DNA from: Arbacia lixula
Taxonomy: Eukaryota > Echinodermata > Echinoidea > Arbacioida > Arbaciidae
Reading direction: 5' to 3'
NCBI GenBank assembly: GCA_963669155.1
Contig: OZ022581.1
Coordinates: forward strand, 1,892,247 to 1,956,246
DNA length: 64,000 nt
A program made the translations under genes and the position numbers. This document shows, in pieces, positions 43,401-54,848 of the stretch; position 1 is the first letter of the stretch; each line of letters begins with the position of its first letter. The notes beneath the pieces are model-generated. The model was not told the origin of the DNA and did no database searches. It saw nothing but the letters and a program-made list of their open reading frames with translations.

Positions 43401-43557
43401 GTACATGAGGAGTTCTAATAACTTTTAACAGAGATTAGAGTTGTCTATAAGACCTGTATTATTTAAGCCCATTCTTTTCCTTTTAATTCCAGTTAAAACT
43501 ACAAGGTTCCTGCAGAAAGTGTTATACTGTATCCACCAAGAGAGGGAGACATTCTAG
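40460..43557 (+). CDS. SLC7-type amino-acid transporter, last three exons only (upstream paralogue)
   Basis: Exons: 40460-40514 (end of an exon that starts in the gap), 42514-42691 and 43493-43557, ending in TAG. Phases 0 and 1 match and all borders are GT-AG. The first piece encodes ILPYHRWKHPHMHRPFK, aligned with [17 protein letters not shown] at the end of exon 10 of the gene at 48727. The second encodes two transmembrane helices, including DPVGKGIGLVIALTGIAVYA, comparable to the last helices of LAT-type SLC7A5-A8 proteins. The third gives a short cytoplasmic tail with TRFLQKVLYCIHQERETF, like the QKLMQVVPQE-type tails of that family. No upstream exons (GTGIF, YGGW and so on) are visible between NBN and the gap. 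It is therefore either an orphan 3' fragment of a tandem duplication or an assembly misjoin at the gap. The frame and splice sites are intact. Confidence 0.85.
40578..40940 (+). repeat. Pure pyrimidine C/T tract, ~360 bp (SLC7 intron)
   Basis: Runs of CCCCTCC and CCCCTTT without a single purine over more than 300 bp, starting 64 bp after an exon donor. Frames reading poly-Pro, or poly-Gly/Arg on the other strand, are artefacts of the composition. Confidence 0.95.
41459..42102. mobile_element. Tc1/mariner-type MITE with Sleeping-Beauty-like inverted ends, copy 1
   Basis: 644 bp between TA dinucleotides (41457-41458 and 42103-42104). The left end is CAGTTGAAGCCAGAAGTTTA continuing CATACACCC. 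The right end is the complement of GGGTGTATGTAAACTTCTGA continuing CCTCAACTG. A GATGTTTGGCAAG word recurs inverted near both ends (CTTGCCAAACATC). There is no transposase frame. The TA duplication and the terminal sequence place it in the Tc1-like group. Confidence 0.87.
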
Positions 43558-44546
43558 TCGCAGTGTTGTCCATCCTGAACAGTGAACATGACCAGAAACA
43601 AGATGATGAATATCTCAATCAAGTGCAACTCCTTCAGATCTACCTTCCAGTACCAGTTTGATATGCATGTATTTGAATAATGATAAATTATATTTATATA
43701 GTGCTTTACCTAAGAGATTTATATAAAAGAACTTTACATATAACAATCAAACAAAATAAGACAAAAGTACACAAGTGAAAGTATAAAATATAATATAAAA
43801 GATTAATTGAACAATTGAAGAAACTAATTTGCATATGTCTTTTCCATTAGATATTTTTTTATTTTGACCTCAACAAAGTTATATTAGTTATGTAACAGAT
43901 GGAGGCCAATAAAAATGCCCCACATACTTGGGGCAGAGTATCTTGCAGCTGTTTTGTTAGAACCATGATGTTTGTCTGTGGTTTGTACAATTAAAGTTAA
44001 GTATTCCAAGTATTTCCTGTTGAAATAGCTATCGGTTTTCATATTTAGATATTTCTTTGTAGTCTAGAATTTAAAAGATGGAAATGGTTGGGTTAAATGG
44101 CAAATAAAATATGTGGTGTCAGTTTCAGAAATACTTCTGGGTGATGAAATTTCTTTTGGCTAAATACCAAAACTGATACTGAAATAATTCCAGAGGCTGA
44201 GATTGCATCTAAAGGTTGGAAAATCATACTTTCATTCAGGGTCTCTGAATGAACTTCTTACTTGTTTACTTGTTTGCACATGGCAGAAATAGGAATTGCT
44301 ATGCAAATAAACATATTGCTGTTTTATTACTAGTTTTATTTTTGTGTGTATTCTTTTATAACCGTGTTTGTTCTTTCTCTCAAAAGGACAGCTTTGTTCA
44401 GAACTAGAAGTGGTTGTAATACTACCAGTGTTACTTTTGTTAGGACTGATCTACTCTAGCTGTATTTGTGCCATGTGCCCATCTTGCCATGGACTTTATT
44501 CTTCAAAAAAAGCCAGCGGTCATCAGAAGTGTTCCATGACTCTTAA
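43558..44546. other. SLC7 3' flank / intergenic
   Basis: The probable 3' UTR of the upstream SLC7 paralogue and flanking DNA. Several AATAAA-like words exist, but none can be assigned with confidence. No further exon. Confidence 0.4.
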
Positions 44547-44910
44547 AGGTTATATACTGTACTGGGAAGACAAAAAGGCCTTCAAAAGGTGATCGTGAGA
44601 AATCTTCTTGCCAATGGTCTTATATTCATGTATTGTCCATTTTAGAAAATTGCTGAAAGTTATTTGAACTCATATGGTCCACATTTGAGGTAATTAATGA
44701 TTAAATCACAAATCCTCGAAATGTTCGGCTCAAACAATTTGAGGATTTGTGATTTAATCACTAATTACTCTAAATGTGGCTAATTTTATGGCAAGTAACT
44801 TTCAGCAAGTTTCTAAAATGGGCAATACATGAATTTTAGACCATTGGCAAGAAGATTGCTCATGTTCACATTTTAAGGCGTTTTTGTCTTGCCAGTACAG
44901 TATATACCCT
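44547..44910. mobile_element. Palindromic TTAA MITE, copy 3
   Basis: 364 bp, bounded by TTAA at 44543-44546 and 44911-44914. It has the same ends (AGG..ATATACTGTACTGGG) and centre as copies 1 and 2, and is the most diverged of the three by eye. Confidence 0.87.
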
Positions 44911-44914
44911 TTAA

Positions 44915-46169
44915 TCTTGTGTGCGATTAAAAAAAACAAACAATGCATATGTTTTCTGTAGCCGTTCTTCTCAAACACAGTTTGTGCACTTTTAAAGTGG
45001 TCACACAGAGTTTTATTCATTATATTTTACCACTTAGTAGCAGTTTAACTCGATATTTTTGATTGCCCAAAACATGATATAAAACATGTGGTCAGTGTAA
45101 ACTTCATCAAGAAGGAGATGGACTTGAGACAAATCACAAATGCCTGCTTGTAAAATGCATAATCTTCCTTCACATTATGTCATAACTTTATTTTGCACAT
45201 AATTCTGATCTACCTGACAGGATGGGCCTATTTATATGCATGTACCTTGATATGTTATTAATGCTGCAAAAGCATGTTTACTGTAGCCATTATTCAGAGT
45301 GTATTTTTTTAATTTCAGAAAGGAAGTTTGGTGAATGTCCCATATTTAACATATATGTCCGGTGATATTCTAATATATGCATGAAAGAAAGCTAATATAT
45401 CATTAATGGTATCTTCCCTTCCCTTTACAATTATATCTTATCATAAAGCTGAGAGGAACTCACGATGTGATGAGCATTGTTCTCAAAGATTAGTTTTGAT
45501 AGTTGCATTAGATACAAAATTTCCAGTATGAAGTCTGCATGTTCCTCCCATCAAAAAATGTAATTCAAATGAATCGGTCAGTATCATTCCTTTGAGAGGA
45601 AGTTTTCAGGTGTTTTTTTTTTACCTAATGAAGTTCTGATATGGCATTCCATCATATGCCGTGTATTTACTGTTGATCTATATATTAGAAAAAAAAGGGT
45701 TTAGTTAGATTTAGTGCAATATATATGTATGTTTCTAGATTTTTCAGAGTATGTACTTAGCCTAGTATGACTGTCTTGACGAAAATATACAAGCATACTC
45801 AAGATTATTTATGCAGTATATGATATTGAACTGCCTATAATTCTACAAAAAAAAATCATGGCCAAAAGAATTCATTGCATGAAGAGGGAACAGTTACGAT
45901 GTACCCTGTGATAATGTGCGACATATTTTAATGAAGATAATCGGGCTCTGGAGTGAGAGTATGTGTGGGTTATTGATAGTAAAGATGATTACACACTTTG
46001 CCTTTATTGTTTTTTTTTTTCAAATGCTGCCAACTCTCTGCTTGCATCAAAAAATGTCACTGATTTAAATGATTCTGCTGAAATACGGGTTTATGGCCAT
46101 TTTGTATCCAACTCATTGGCGTAATATCGAACTTGCCATGTACAGGTATGTCATATCGCTTATAGTCAC
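44915..46169. other. Intergenic, no gene seen
   Basis: AT-rich, with no repeat family or exon recognised. Confidence 0.4.
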
Positions 46170-46679
46170 AACATAATATTATTAGATGCCGTTGGGATTG
46201 AATTACATTTCAGATGGATTTTTCTTTTAAGAAAAAAAGTAATATTCGTGCCAAATGTGTTCTATTGTTTGTTATTATATTGTCAAACATTATTTCATAG
46301 AAATATATAAATGTCAAATCTATGATTTATATTATATTTTCTATCATGATATGTCACCACTGAACAAAAAAGTGTAAACTGAAATTTTGTGTTGAGAAGT
46401 AACTTGCACAAATATTCAATGCTTTTGTTAAGTTCTTATTTTTAATTGGTCTAAAATATTAAGATTTGGGGGGGGGGGGGGGGAAATGACTTCTAAATAT
46501 TTTTCAGCTCCTAATGACAAAGCAATGTGATGAAGGGGCATGCCATACTCATTTGTTTGATATCAAATTTGTCATGTCAGCACAAATATTTTATAAGATA
46601 CAGTAAATGTTATGATGTTTGGCAAGTGTCAACTTTTCTTTGAATTTCCTGGGTGTATGTAAACTTCTGGCCTCAACTG
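46170..46679. mobile_element. Tc1/mariner-type MITE, copy 2 (left end missing)
   Basis: It aligns with 41600-42102, including the right end (complement of GGGTGTATGTAAACTTCTGG, then CCTCAACTG, then TA). The left inverted repeat is absent, so it is truncated. At the place where copy 1 reads GACTTTTTGGGAAAG, this copy has 16 G (46468-46483). Confidence 0.85.
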
Positions 46680-46782
46680 TACATTCATTGCAGAATGAAT
46701 AATTACATGTGTGTGAGCGAGTCTAAGTGGATTTAATCTGTTTGTGCATCTCGGGTGAATTTTTTCTGGCACAGAAATACAT

Positions 46783-47060
46783 AAAGGAACAATCAATCCT
46801 GAAGTTAAGTTGGTTTCAATAAAAGCAGAAACATGAAAGAAACATTAGTGTAAGTTTGATGAAAGGATAAGAAAGTTATGAACTTTTAAAAATGTCAAAT
46901 TTGTGACGTCGCCTGCGAGGTGCTCTACTTAATGTTGTGTGCTGTATGATTCCACAAGTTGCTCTTTTTCTGTTTTTGATGAAGGGATTTTCTTTTTTCA
47001 TAGAGTGTGTGTATAAAAACGTACTTCTCATGATGTACCAAATGAAATCAGTGCATAATG
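46783..47060. mobile_element. Left half of a GGGATAGTTCACCCTGAA-family MITE
   Basis: The run CCTGAAGTTAAGTTGGTTTC, then GCAGAAACATGAAAGAAAC, then GTGACGTCGCC matches the left half of 62492-62972. No right end is found. Confidence 0.7.
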
Positions 47061-48726
47061 GGGATGCTGGGATGGTATTCTACAAGAAACTGATGTCCAA
47101 AATGTCTTGGCTAAGTCAGTGTGTATTCTGTAAACAACTCCAACTGACCAATCGCAGTTATGGATCTGAGGGGATTTAGTTCAAAAGTTTAGTCCGTTTT
47201 CAGAATTCCATTCTAATCACGGGTATTACCAGTGTATCAATGGCATTTTTTCTTTCCAAAGCTTATGTTTAAGTCTGTATACATGTAGTGCTTATGATAG
47301 CTGTAATGTTGTGTTCTGTCAGACAGCACAACTGGCAATAGTATATGGCGATAAGCATTGACTTGATGGGTAATGATTTATGAAATAAACACATCTTCCA
47401 TCTTCAAAGAACTTGTGATGATAAATTGTGATGTACAGTATTCATTCGTCTATCCATCGTGGTTGTGTGTTGTGTGTAATATAACTACTGCGCGTATAGC
47501 TTTCCGTTGAGTCGAATATTGTGCGCACTTTTACATTCCCGACGACGCATTTAGGGTAAAGTCGTCTCATAATACATCGCGCTGCAACCTCTAGATTTGT
47601 TTTGTACTCATGTCTGCTTCCGGTCCCATAAACTAGTGCACTATATTGGAATTGGGTAGTACTGCAAACAAAATCAAGATCTCGATGCGCGGTGCATTGT
47701 GGGAAGAAGTATTGAGATGAAGTATTGGGAATTGTTGAATTATTGAGAAGCTGTTCCGACGATTATTATTTATTTATTCAAACTTTGTTTACAGTTATAA
47801 AGTAGTCTCATTCAGAGCCCGAGTGCCTTCTTTACAAGAGAACCTTGTAGTTATGCAAAAACATGGCTATACATAGTTTGAAACAACATTGAAAGGAACA
47901 CGATGAACTTTCAGCTGGCGACACCAAGCAATTCCGTCTGCGATTTTGGCAAGCAGAATGTTCGGATATCAAATGTTTATAGTGGCTGGTCATTGTCGGG
48001 GTATGAACTAGATTCGTGTGACATGCCGCCCGAAAGAGTTAGTTCCCATCAAAGCACAATCCCTGTACAAGAGCCCTCGCTAGATCTAGTCCATTTACTG
48101 TTCCCGGCCTTAATCTGATTTGCAGGCTCACATTTGTGGTTCAAATGCCCTTCAGAAAAGTGCAAAGTGACACCAATATTCTTTCCATTTTACAACGTTC
48201 AGTCTACATGGTTCCAGGTAGGCCTAAATGGTAATCGGTATGTTCCTTGGATAGGGGGATGATCTGTTGTTGGTAGAAATCCCTGAACCAACATTGGCAG
48301 CCGTTTACATCAAGATAACCACCTTGAAATTGATTTCAGGTTTCAGGGGTTTGGGCGTGCCGTCCTCACAAATCATATTCAGAGTTCTATCTTCCTCATT
48401 CCCCATCCATGAACATCCATTAGCCCCACCCTATCCAACCACCGCCCTCCCGGGTGAAACACAAACATAGATGTCCCTGGCTTTGTTTTTTCCTGCCGAA
48501 TCCACCTCACGCTGATGATCATGATCCTCGTCGAATTTGTATAACAGATCAGTAACGTGTGTCACATCAACTTAAAAAAAGTACGGAGTTCATTTCACTT
48601 GTTATAACGCTTTCCGTTCAAAAACACAATCTGCATTATTTGAGCACATTACAGTATGCACTCTGCTCCGAGTACAGTAGTTCAGAACTATTAGTTTTAG
48701 TCCGCGGTTTTTTAACACGGAAGAAC
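47061..48726. other. 5' flank of the second SLC7 gene
   Basis: Contains a small inverted segment at about 47560-47705 (CATCGCGCTGCAACC versus GATGCGCGGTGCATTGTGGG), probably a degraded MITE. The frame at 47903-48118 (71 codons) has no recognisable motif. The last 200 bp before ATG 48727 are the presumed promoter/5' UTR; no TATA box can be placed confidently. Confidence 0.4.
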
Positions 48727-49655
48727 ATGTCCGCCGCGGAGAATGAGTAAGTTAATCATGTTTGTCTTTTAATTGCCTTCTCTGATTGCCATTAGTGGTT
48801 TTCAGAGGCCTCTAATCCAAACGAAAGTTGTTCTTTCATGAAAGCACAGCGATCTGAGAAACAGAGCAAAAAAGTTTGAGGAAAATCTGACAACTAGGCC
48901 TATGTAAGTGTTTTAACGTTTTGAAAGTCGCATGTTTTGGAGGCAAATTGGGGACTCGGGTCAACCCTGATATCCACAATTCGTTTTCTCTCTAAACAAA
49001 ACTGATTTCATGAAGTTTTCGAAGAGTAAGTGTGTGATACGTGTATAAACATTTCCAATGTAGGCGTTAGCTATTGGCAATTTCGTGGTAATTGTTGCAT
49101 GTCATGTATGTGTGTATGCGTGTGCGTGTTGGACCTCGTTGGCGGTGTTGGATGCAGTAACTGATGAATGCTGTCTGTTTGCGTCGGCCTATTAAACCTT
49201 TCAGCGTCTGATCTGACGAACTTCTGCTCTGCGAGCTAACAACGGCGGCTGGAGCTTTAAGTTGTTGTTTATACTGTAGTGGCAAGCCTTTAATAGCCCG
49301 CTCATATGATTTTTTACGAAATTATACGCCAAACGTAGAGGAAAATTGTCAATCCGTAATTCGTATTAGTCCGTATATTTGTGTTCGGCCAGTGTTCCTT
49401 ATACCTAATCATTCGCCTACTCTACCCCAGGAACATCGTCATGGAGATCGAAGCTGATGTTAGTCATGAGAGACGCGCGCTGGACACGAACCCCGAGGAC
49501 AAACCAGTCATCTTGCCACGACACGTAGGTCTGGTCCAAGTAGTTTGGCACACGGTGAGTAGGCTCGAATCACTAACAAACACCTTTTTTCAATGATCTT
49601 TATTTTGATCTGATGTATAATGAGGTAAAATAACACACAGAAGCGTGCATATATA

Positions 49656-49722
<67 letters not shown>

Positions 49723-52700
49723 GCGCGCGCACATAATACGCCTTGAATGGACAGACATACATCGACAAGATCTACACACAGTGGCATACGAATATAGAAT
49801 GGACTGACACATAGTACTGCATATTGAACCACACTACGTATTTATATCTCTGTTAATTTTGCTGTTACACCTCTTCAGAAAAAAAAAGAATGTCAACTGT
49901 GTACACTCAGGTACAATCTTCATTGTCTTCATAGGGGTATGTGGTTCTGAATGAAAACAGCCTCTGTGGCCATTTGTGAATAGAACACATAAACAACAAA
50001 CAAATAACGATTAAACTTTGAACAATATGTCTATAAGCATATAATGCATACGTAAATACTATGTTTTGTTTTTTTTTTATCTCAGAGAAACAGGCATCGC
50101 ATCCATAGATGGATGTTTTGCTACTCATTAACATACAGATCCAAAAAACATAAACAGTATCACTATGACCCATGGAGTAACAATACTGCATTGAAAGTTT
50201 GTAAAGAAATCGGAACCATAACGGCGTTGCCTCGTTTCAAAATAAGTAAGCAAATATCATTTCCAAAATCTGGGGGGGGGGGGGGGGTAATTGTACATGC
50301 GACCCCTCTCCCCTACCCCTCCCCTCTCCTCAAGCAGCTTATCTATCTCTGATTTCTCTCTATTCCTCCTTCCCCTCTTCTAGCTCCCCCGTCTTCCTGC
50401 TCCTCTTTCTCATCCTCCCCTTTCCCTCTATGTCCTATATCCCTCTCCTCTTACACCTCTCCTCATACACCTCTCCTCATACACCTCTCCCCATACACAT
50501 ACTTTTTCCCGATCTTCCTCTTCCTCCTCCTCCTTCCTCGTTTTCCCTTCCTCCACCTCTTCCCCTTTCCCTACCGTTCCCTACTCCTTTCCTCATCCTG
50601 CTCTTACACCCCACATCTTCCTCTCCCACCATCCTCTTTTTCTCGTGCTCGCCTCCCTCACCCTCTTCCCTCCCGTCCGCCTTCTTTTAGAATGTGTAAG
50701 TTAATTAGAAATGTGTTTCAACAGTATATTCAAGTTCTTGGGGATTTTTTTATTTTTTTTTTTCCTTTTACCATTGCTTGTGTGCGAACCTTGAAGAATG
50801 TATAGAACATTATATTTTTAGGTCTGGAAGAAGAGAGAAAACTACATAGTGGTTGTACGAACTACCTGATTTCCACGGAACTGACCTTAAAGTGTAAGAC
50901 AGTGTTATATAGGAAAATATTCTTTAATACTTGAATCATGATCATTACGGTTTACAATTATATAAACAACCGAATTTGTGAAAAGAAAATAATTCCTATT
51001 CTTGATTCAATCAGGGGATATGCTGCTTCTTTTTTGCAAAATGCAACACTTTTTTTTTTGTGTGTGTGCTGCTTTTTAGTTGATTCTTGTAGTTCAAAAA
51101 CCGAAACAACCGTTTCTTTTAAACTTAGTTAGTTGTGCTTAGCATCTCTTCAGCTTTTCAAAACATATTGACATGCTTCTGATCATCTTCTTGCCAATAA
51201 TAGGACGTAACGTTTTGATAGAATGCTCGTAAAATCGGAGAAAATACCATAGAGGTATTATCATTTTGGATGTGTGCTACTTTTTGGTTGAAACTATTCA
51301 GATCCTTGTAGTTCAAAAACCGGACGACATATTTCTTTAGGACATGTACTGAAGTTTTGGTATTTTTTTCGTTTTTGAAAACAAATATTGAAGTTACATA
51401 TTGTCTTTGCTATGGTAATCTCCTGACCAATAATATAACGTAATGTTTTGGAAGAATGAGCATAAAATCGTACAAAATACTGCGCACATTATATATAAGT
51501 GAATATTGTGGATGCGTGGTGATTTTGCGATTGAAACTGTGTAAATCCCTGTAGTTTGAGGACCATTCTTTCAGACAAGTTCTGACGCTTTTGGTATCTC
51601 TTCCGCTTTTTAAAACATATGTGGATGTTTCACTTCCACTGTTAAATAATGTAACGAAACATTTTGCAAGAATGCGCGTTGAATCGAACAAAATACTAAG
51701 TATTTCTATATGCGTGTATTTAGCCTGTTCCTTTTTGTTTGAAACGTTTTTGCTAAAATTTGTTATATTTTTTGGATCTCTTCTGCTGTTTAAAACATGA
51801 TATATGGATATTACAGATGTGCACATTACACTGTGCATATTACGAAAATGTATTGATGCATGGCAGGTCGTGCACATAGCCGTGGCCGTCCCGTCAATAT
51901 ATGACCTGACTTCCGAAAGGCCGGTTTGCGTCAATAAAAATATCTCTACATTTACATAGTGAAATCAAAGAATTATGATAAATCACGCGATTTCATCTCG
52001 AAAATTGACATTGACATTATTTGTTTTACAGGTAAGCTGTGGAAGTGGTAAAAACTACTAAACCAGTTATGAGTGGAGTGCCGTCATGTCATATGTAATG
52101 GTCCACTTCCAGTTTGATTTCAGGATACCAGGAATGATTTGTCTCAAAATCATGAAAGTTAAGTGCAATCCAGATTCAGTGGTGATGGCAGAACGGTTCC
52201 GCCATCTCTACGTAATGATAAACCTTTACTCTCCTTAATTCATAAAGAAACTCGGGCGCAATCATCCATGCTTTTCCGGCGATTGTGATGATCGGGGTGA
52301 TAACAACGACGAAGGCGTGCAGTGGCCACCTCTGTCTGACAAATACGATTTATATGACATTTCACATAATAGACGAGTAAACAATTGATTGCCAATGCTA
52401 ATGCAACGCAGATAAAATGGCATGACGGACACAATATCGCAAATTCATGATGCCTAATCATGCAAATAGAGCTTCAATGACGTAGACCTGTAGATAACTA
52501 GCTTGCATTTAAAAAAGGTCTTTTCAGTACAGTATGCAATTCCTGCTGCAAAATCTGTTTTCAAAATGACCTTACATCGATTCTTCTTAATAAACCTTGA
52601 CAGGCACCACCCTGTCTGTACCATTAAAAACACGACAAAGACGATTTATATGGAAGCAAATATTCAACATAATCGTCGAGCAAAGAATTGAATGCCAATG

Positions 52701-54815
52701 AATAAGCCATCACTTAACTGATGTTTCACCTTTCATTTGCTTGATAAACTACACCCTATCCAGTAAAAAGATTCCAGAAATAGACACAAATAAGACATGA
52801 GAAATTTTCAACGCAGATAAAATGGCATGACGGACACAATATTGCAAATTCATGATGCCTAATCATGCAAATACAGCTTTACTGGTAAAGCCCTGATGTC
52901 AGTTTGGCTCGCACAAGCGATCTGCTAGAGGCTCACATCGAACACGTTTAATGTGTTTGTGAAAGAAAGCTGTCAAACAAATACTTGTCAAAATCAATCT
53001 CAAACTCAACATGATATTATGCAATCCACTACATTTCGCATACGTCTAAGTTTAATGCATTCGTCGTCGATATTACCCTAAACATCGCCATTGCCAACAA
53101 ACATGGGTGGATGCGCCCATACACTAGGCAATCGACATGGCAGAGTCAGACCAACTAATCTTACGAAATGGTGTAATTTAATATGTATGATATCAATATG
53201 TATATGTATCAATTTACTTTATGGCTCAAACGGGGCTTCCGGAAGCGAGGCTTGGTATAGATAAAGCTCACTTTTCCATTTTCTGAGAAATGTGAAATTA
53301 ATTAACAATACGGATTTTGAAAGCAGCATTAGGCAAAAACATTTTACCCTGCACGTATCTGGCATCCATGTTTCAAGTCGTTCTGCAGTGTTTCATTTTA
53401 TAGGTGCAGGTTCTGTGAAATACGACGCGTGCAATCATTATTATAAAACAGTGGAACTTGCTTTTTGTAAAGGGCATTTTGGGACAATGATATATTCACC
53501 ATGTTATTTTAGATTCTTCGTTATAATACCGGACAACACGGGGCAATAACGTACACCCGTCCGCTATTACCCCACGCTGACCTTTCACCCATTATACCAT
53601 TATACAGCCTAAACCACTGATTCACAGCAACTAATACTGCATTTATGTTAAACAATGGATCACACTTAATAAAACTTTGTCGCAAAAATCACTGTAAATC
53701 TAACCCCCTGATAGCAATGAATCGATCAACTGAAATCTATAAACACATTTTGGACGGTAGAAATAAGATTTTGTCTAATAACTTATAATTAAATGACGGA
53801 AATAAAAACATTTTCTGGAACTTGACTCGTCACGTGCAGAGCATCTCAGCCAGGATAGAGTTTAACCGACATATATCGGGATAGTCCTAAAACAGGCCTG
53901 TCCGGTATTACCCCATGTCCGTATTTACCCCGTTCTCCCTTATTTATTTCAAATCATGAAATGACATCCATCTTTTAGGAGCTGTATCTCGCCTATGTTT
54001 GCATCTTTTACTCTGAAATTGTAGTATATTGTCGCTGGATCTACTAGCTTTTGAGGACGTGATCTCCATTTTTTTTATCAGATGTCGGGATCATGGCAAA
54101 ATTTCAGCTTGAACATCGATTTCTAAATCATTTTAGCCCCTGCTGTGCATTACGTGTTAAGTGAATGATAAGATGGGTGGATGAATTGGTTAAGGGCCGT
54201 CTTCAGAACGAACGACCCCGGTTCGATTCATGGTGTGGGTAGGGTCAGTTTTTCATCCTTTTGCAATGTTGATTTTACCACCTTTTTCAGCTCTATCCCT
54301 CAGTTTTTCATTCTTTTTGAGATTTTCTTTCCCATTTTTCCTCTCGCCATTTATCTTGAATGACTATTATTTACACGTTGCTAGCACATACATGTCATCA
54401 TTTAGACAAGTCTCTAAAACGTTAGTATGTTGTAGTACGCTATGAACTTTATTGAGCGTTGCCTCTAATTTCTATTGAATAGATGGTCACCGTGCATTTA
54501 CCAGCCCATGTCTGAGCACGAATTTGCCAATACAGACCACCTTATACTTGTCCACAAGTATGTCTCGTTTGATTTCATTCACATAATGAAATAAAAAAAA
54601 AATCACCTGTAAAAAAAGAATTACAAATCCATAAACATAATATTTCTATTGATTCGATAAACACAATAAAGCATGATATACCACTTGTATGTAAACACTA
54701 TATAAATGTCTCATATTTTACCTGAATATTTTTTTTCCATATTCACATACATATTCACATACACACACAGACACAGACACAGACACACACACACACACAG
54801 ACACACGCACACACA

Positions 54816-54848
<33 letters not shown>

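Noticed and set aside
50430-50690. 86-codon Pro/Ser/Leu frame
   Set aside because: It is low-complexity C/T-rich intron sequence with no conserved feature.
51410-51934. 174-codon minus-strand frame
   Set aside because: It lies over diverged tandem repeats and has no recognisable domain.
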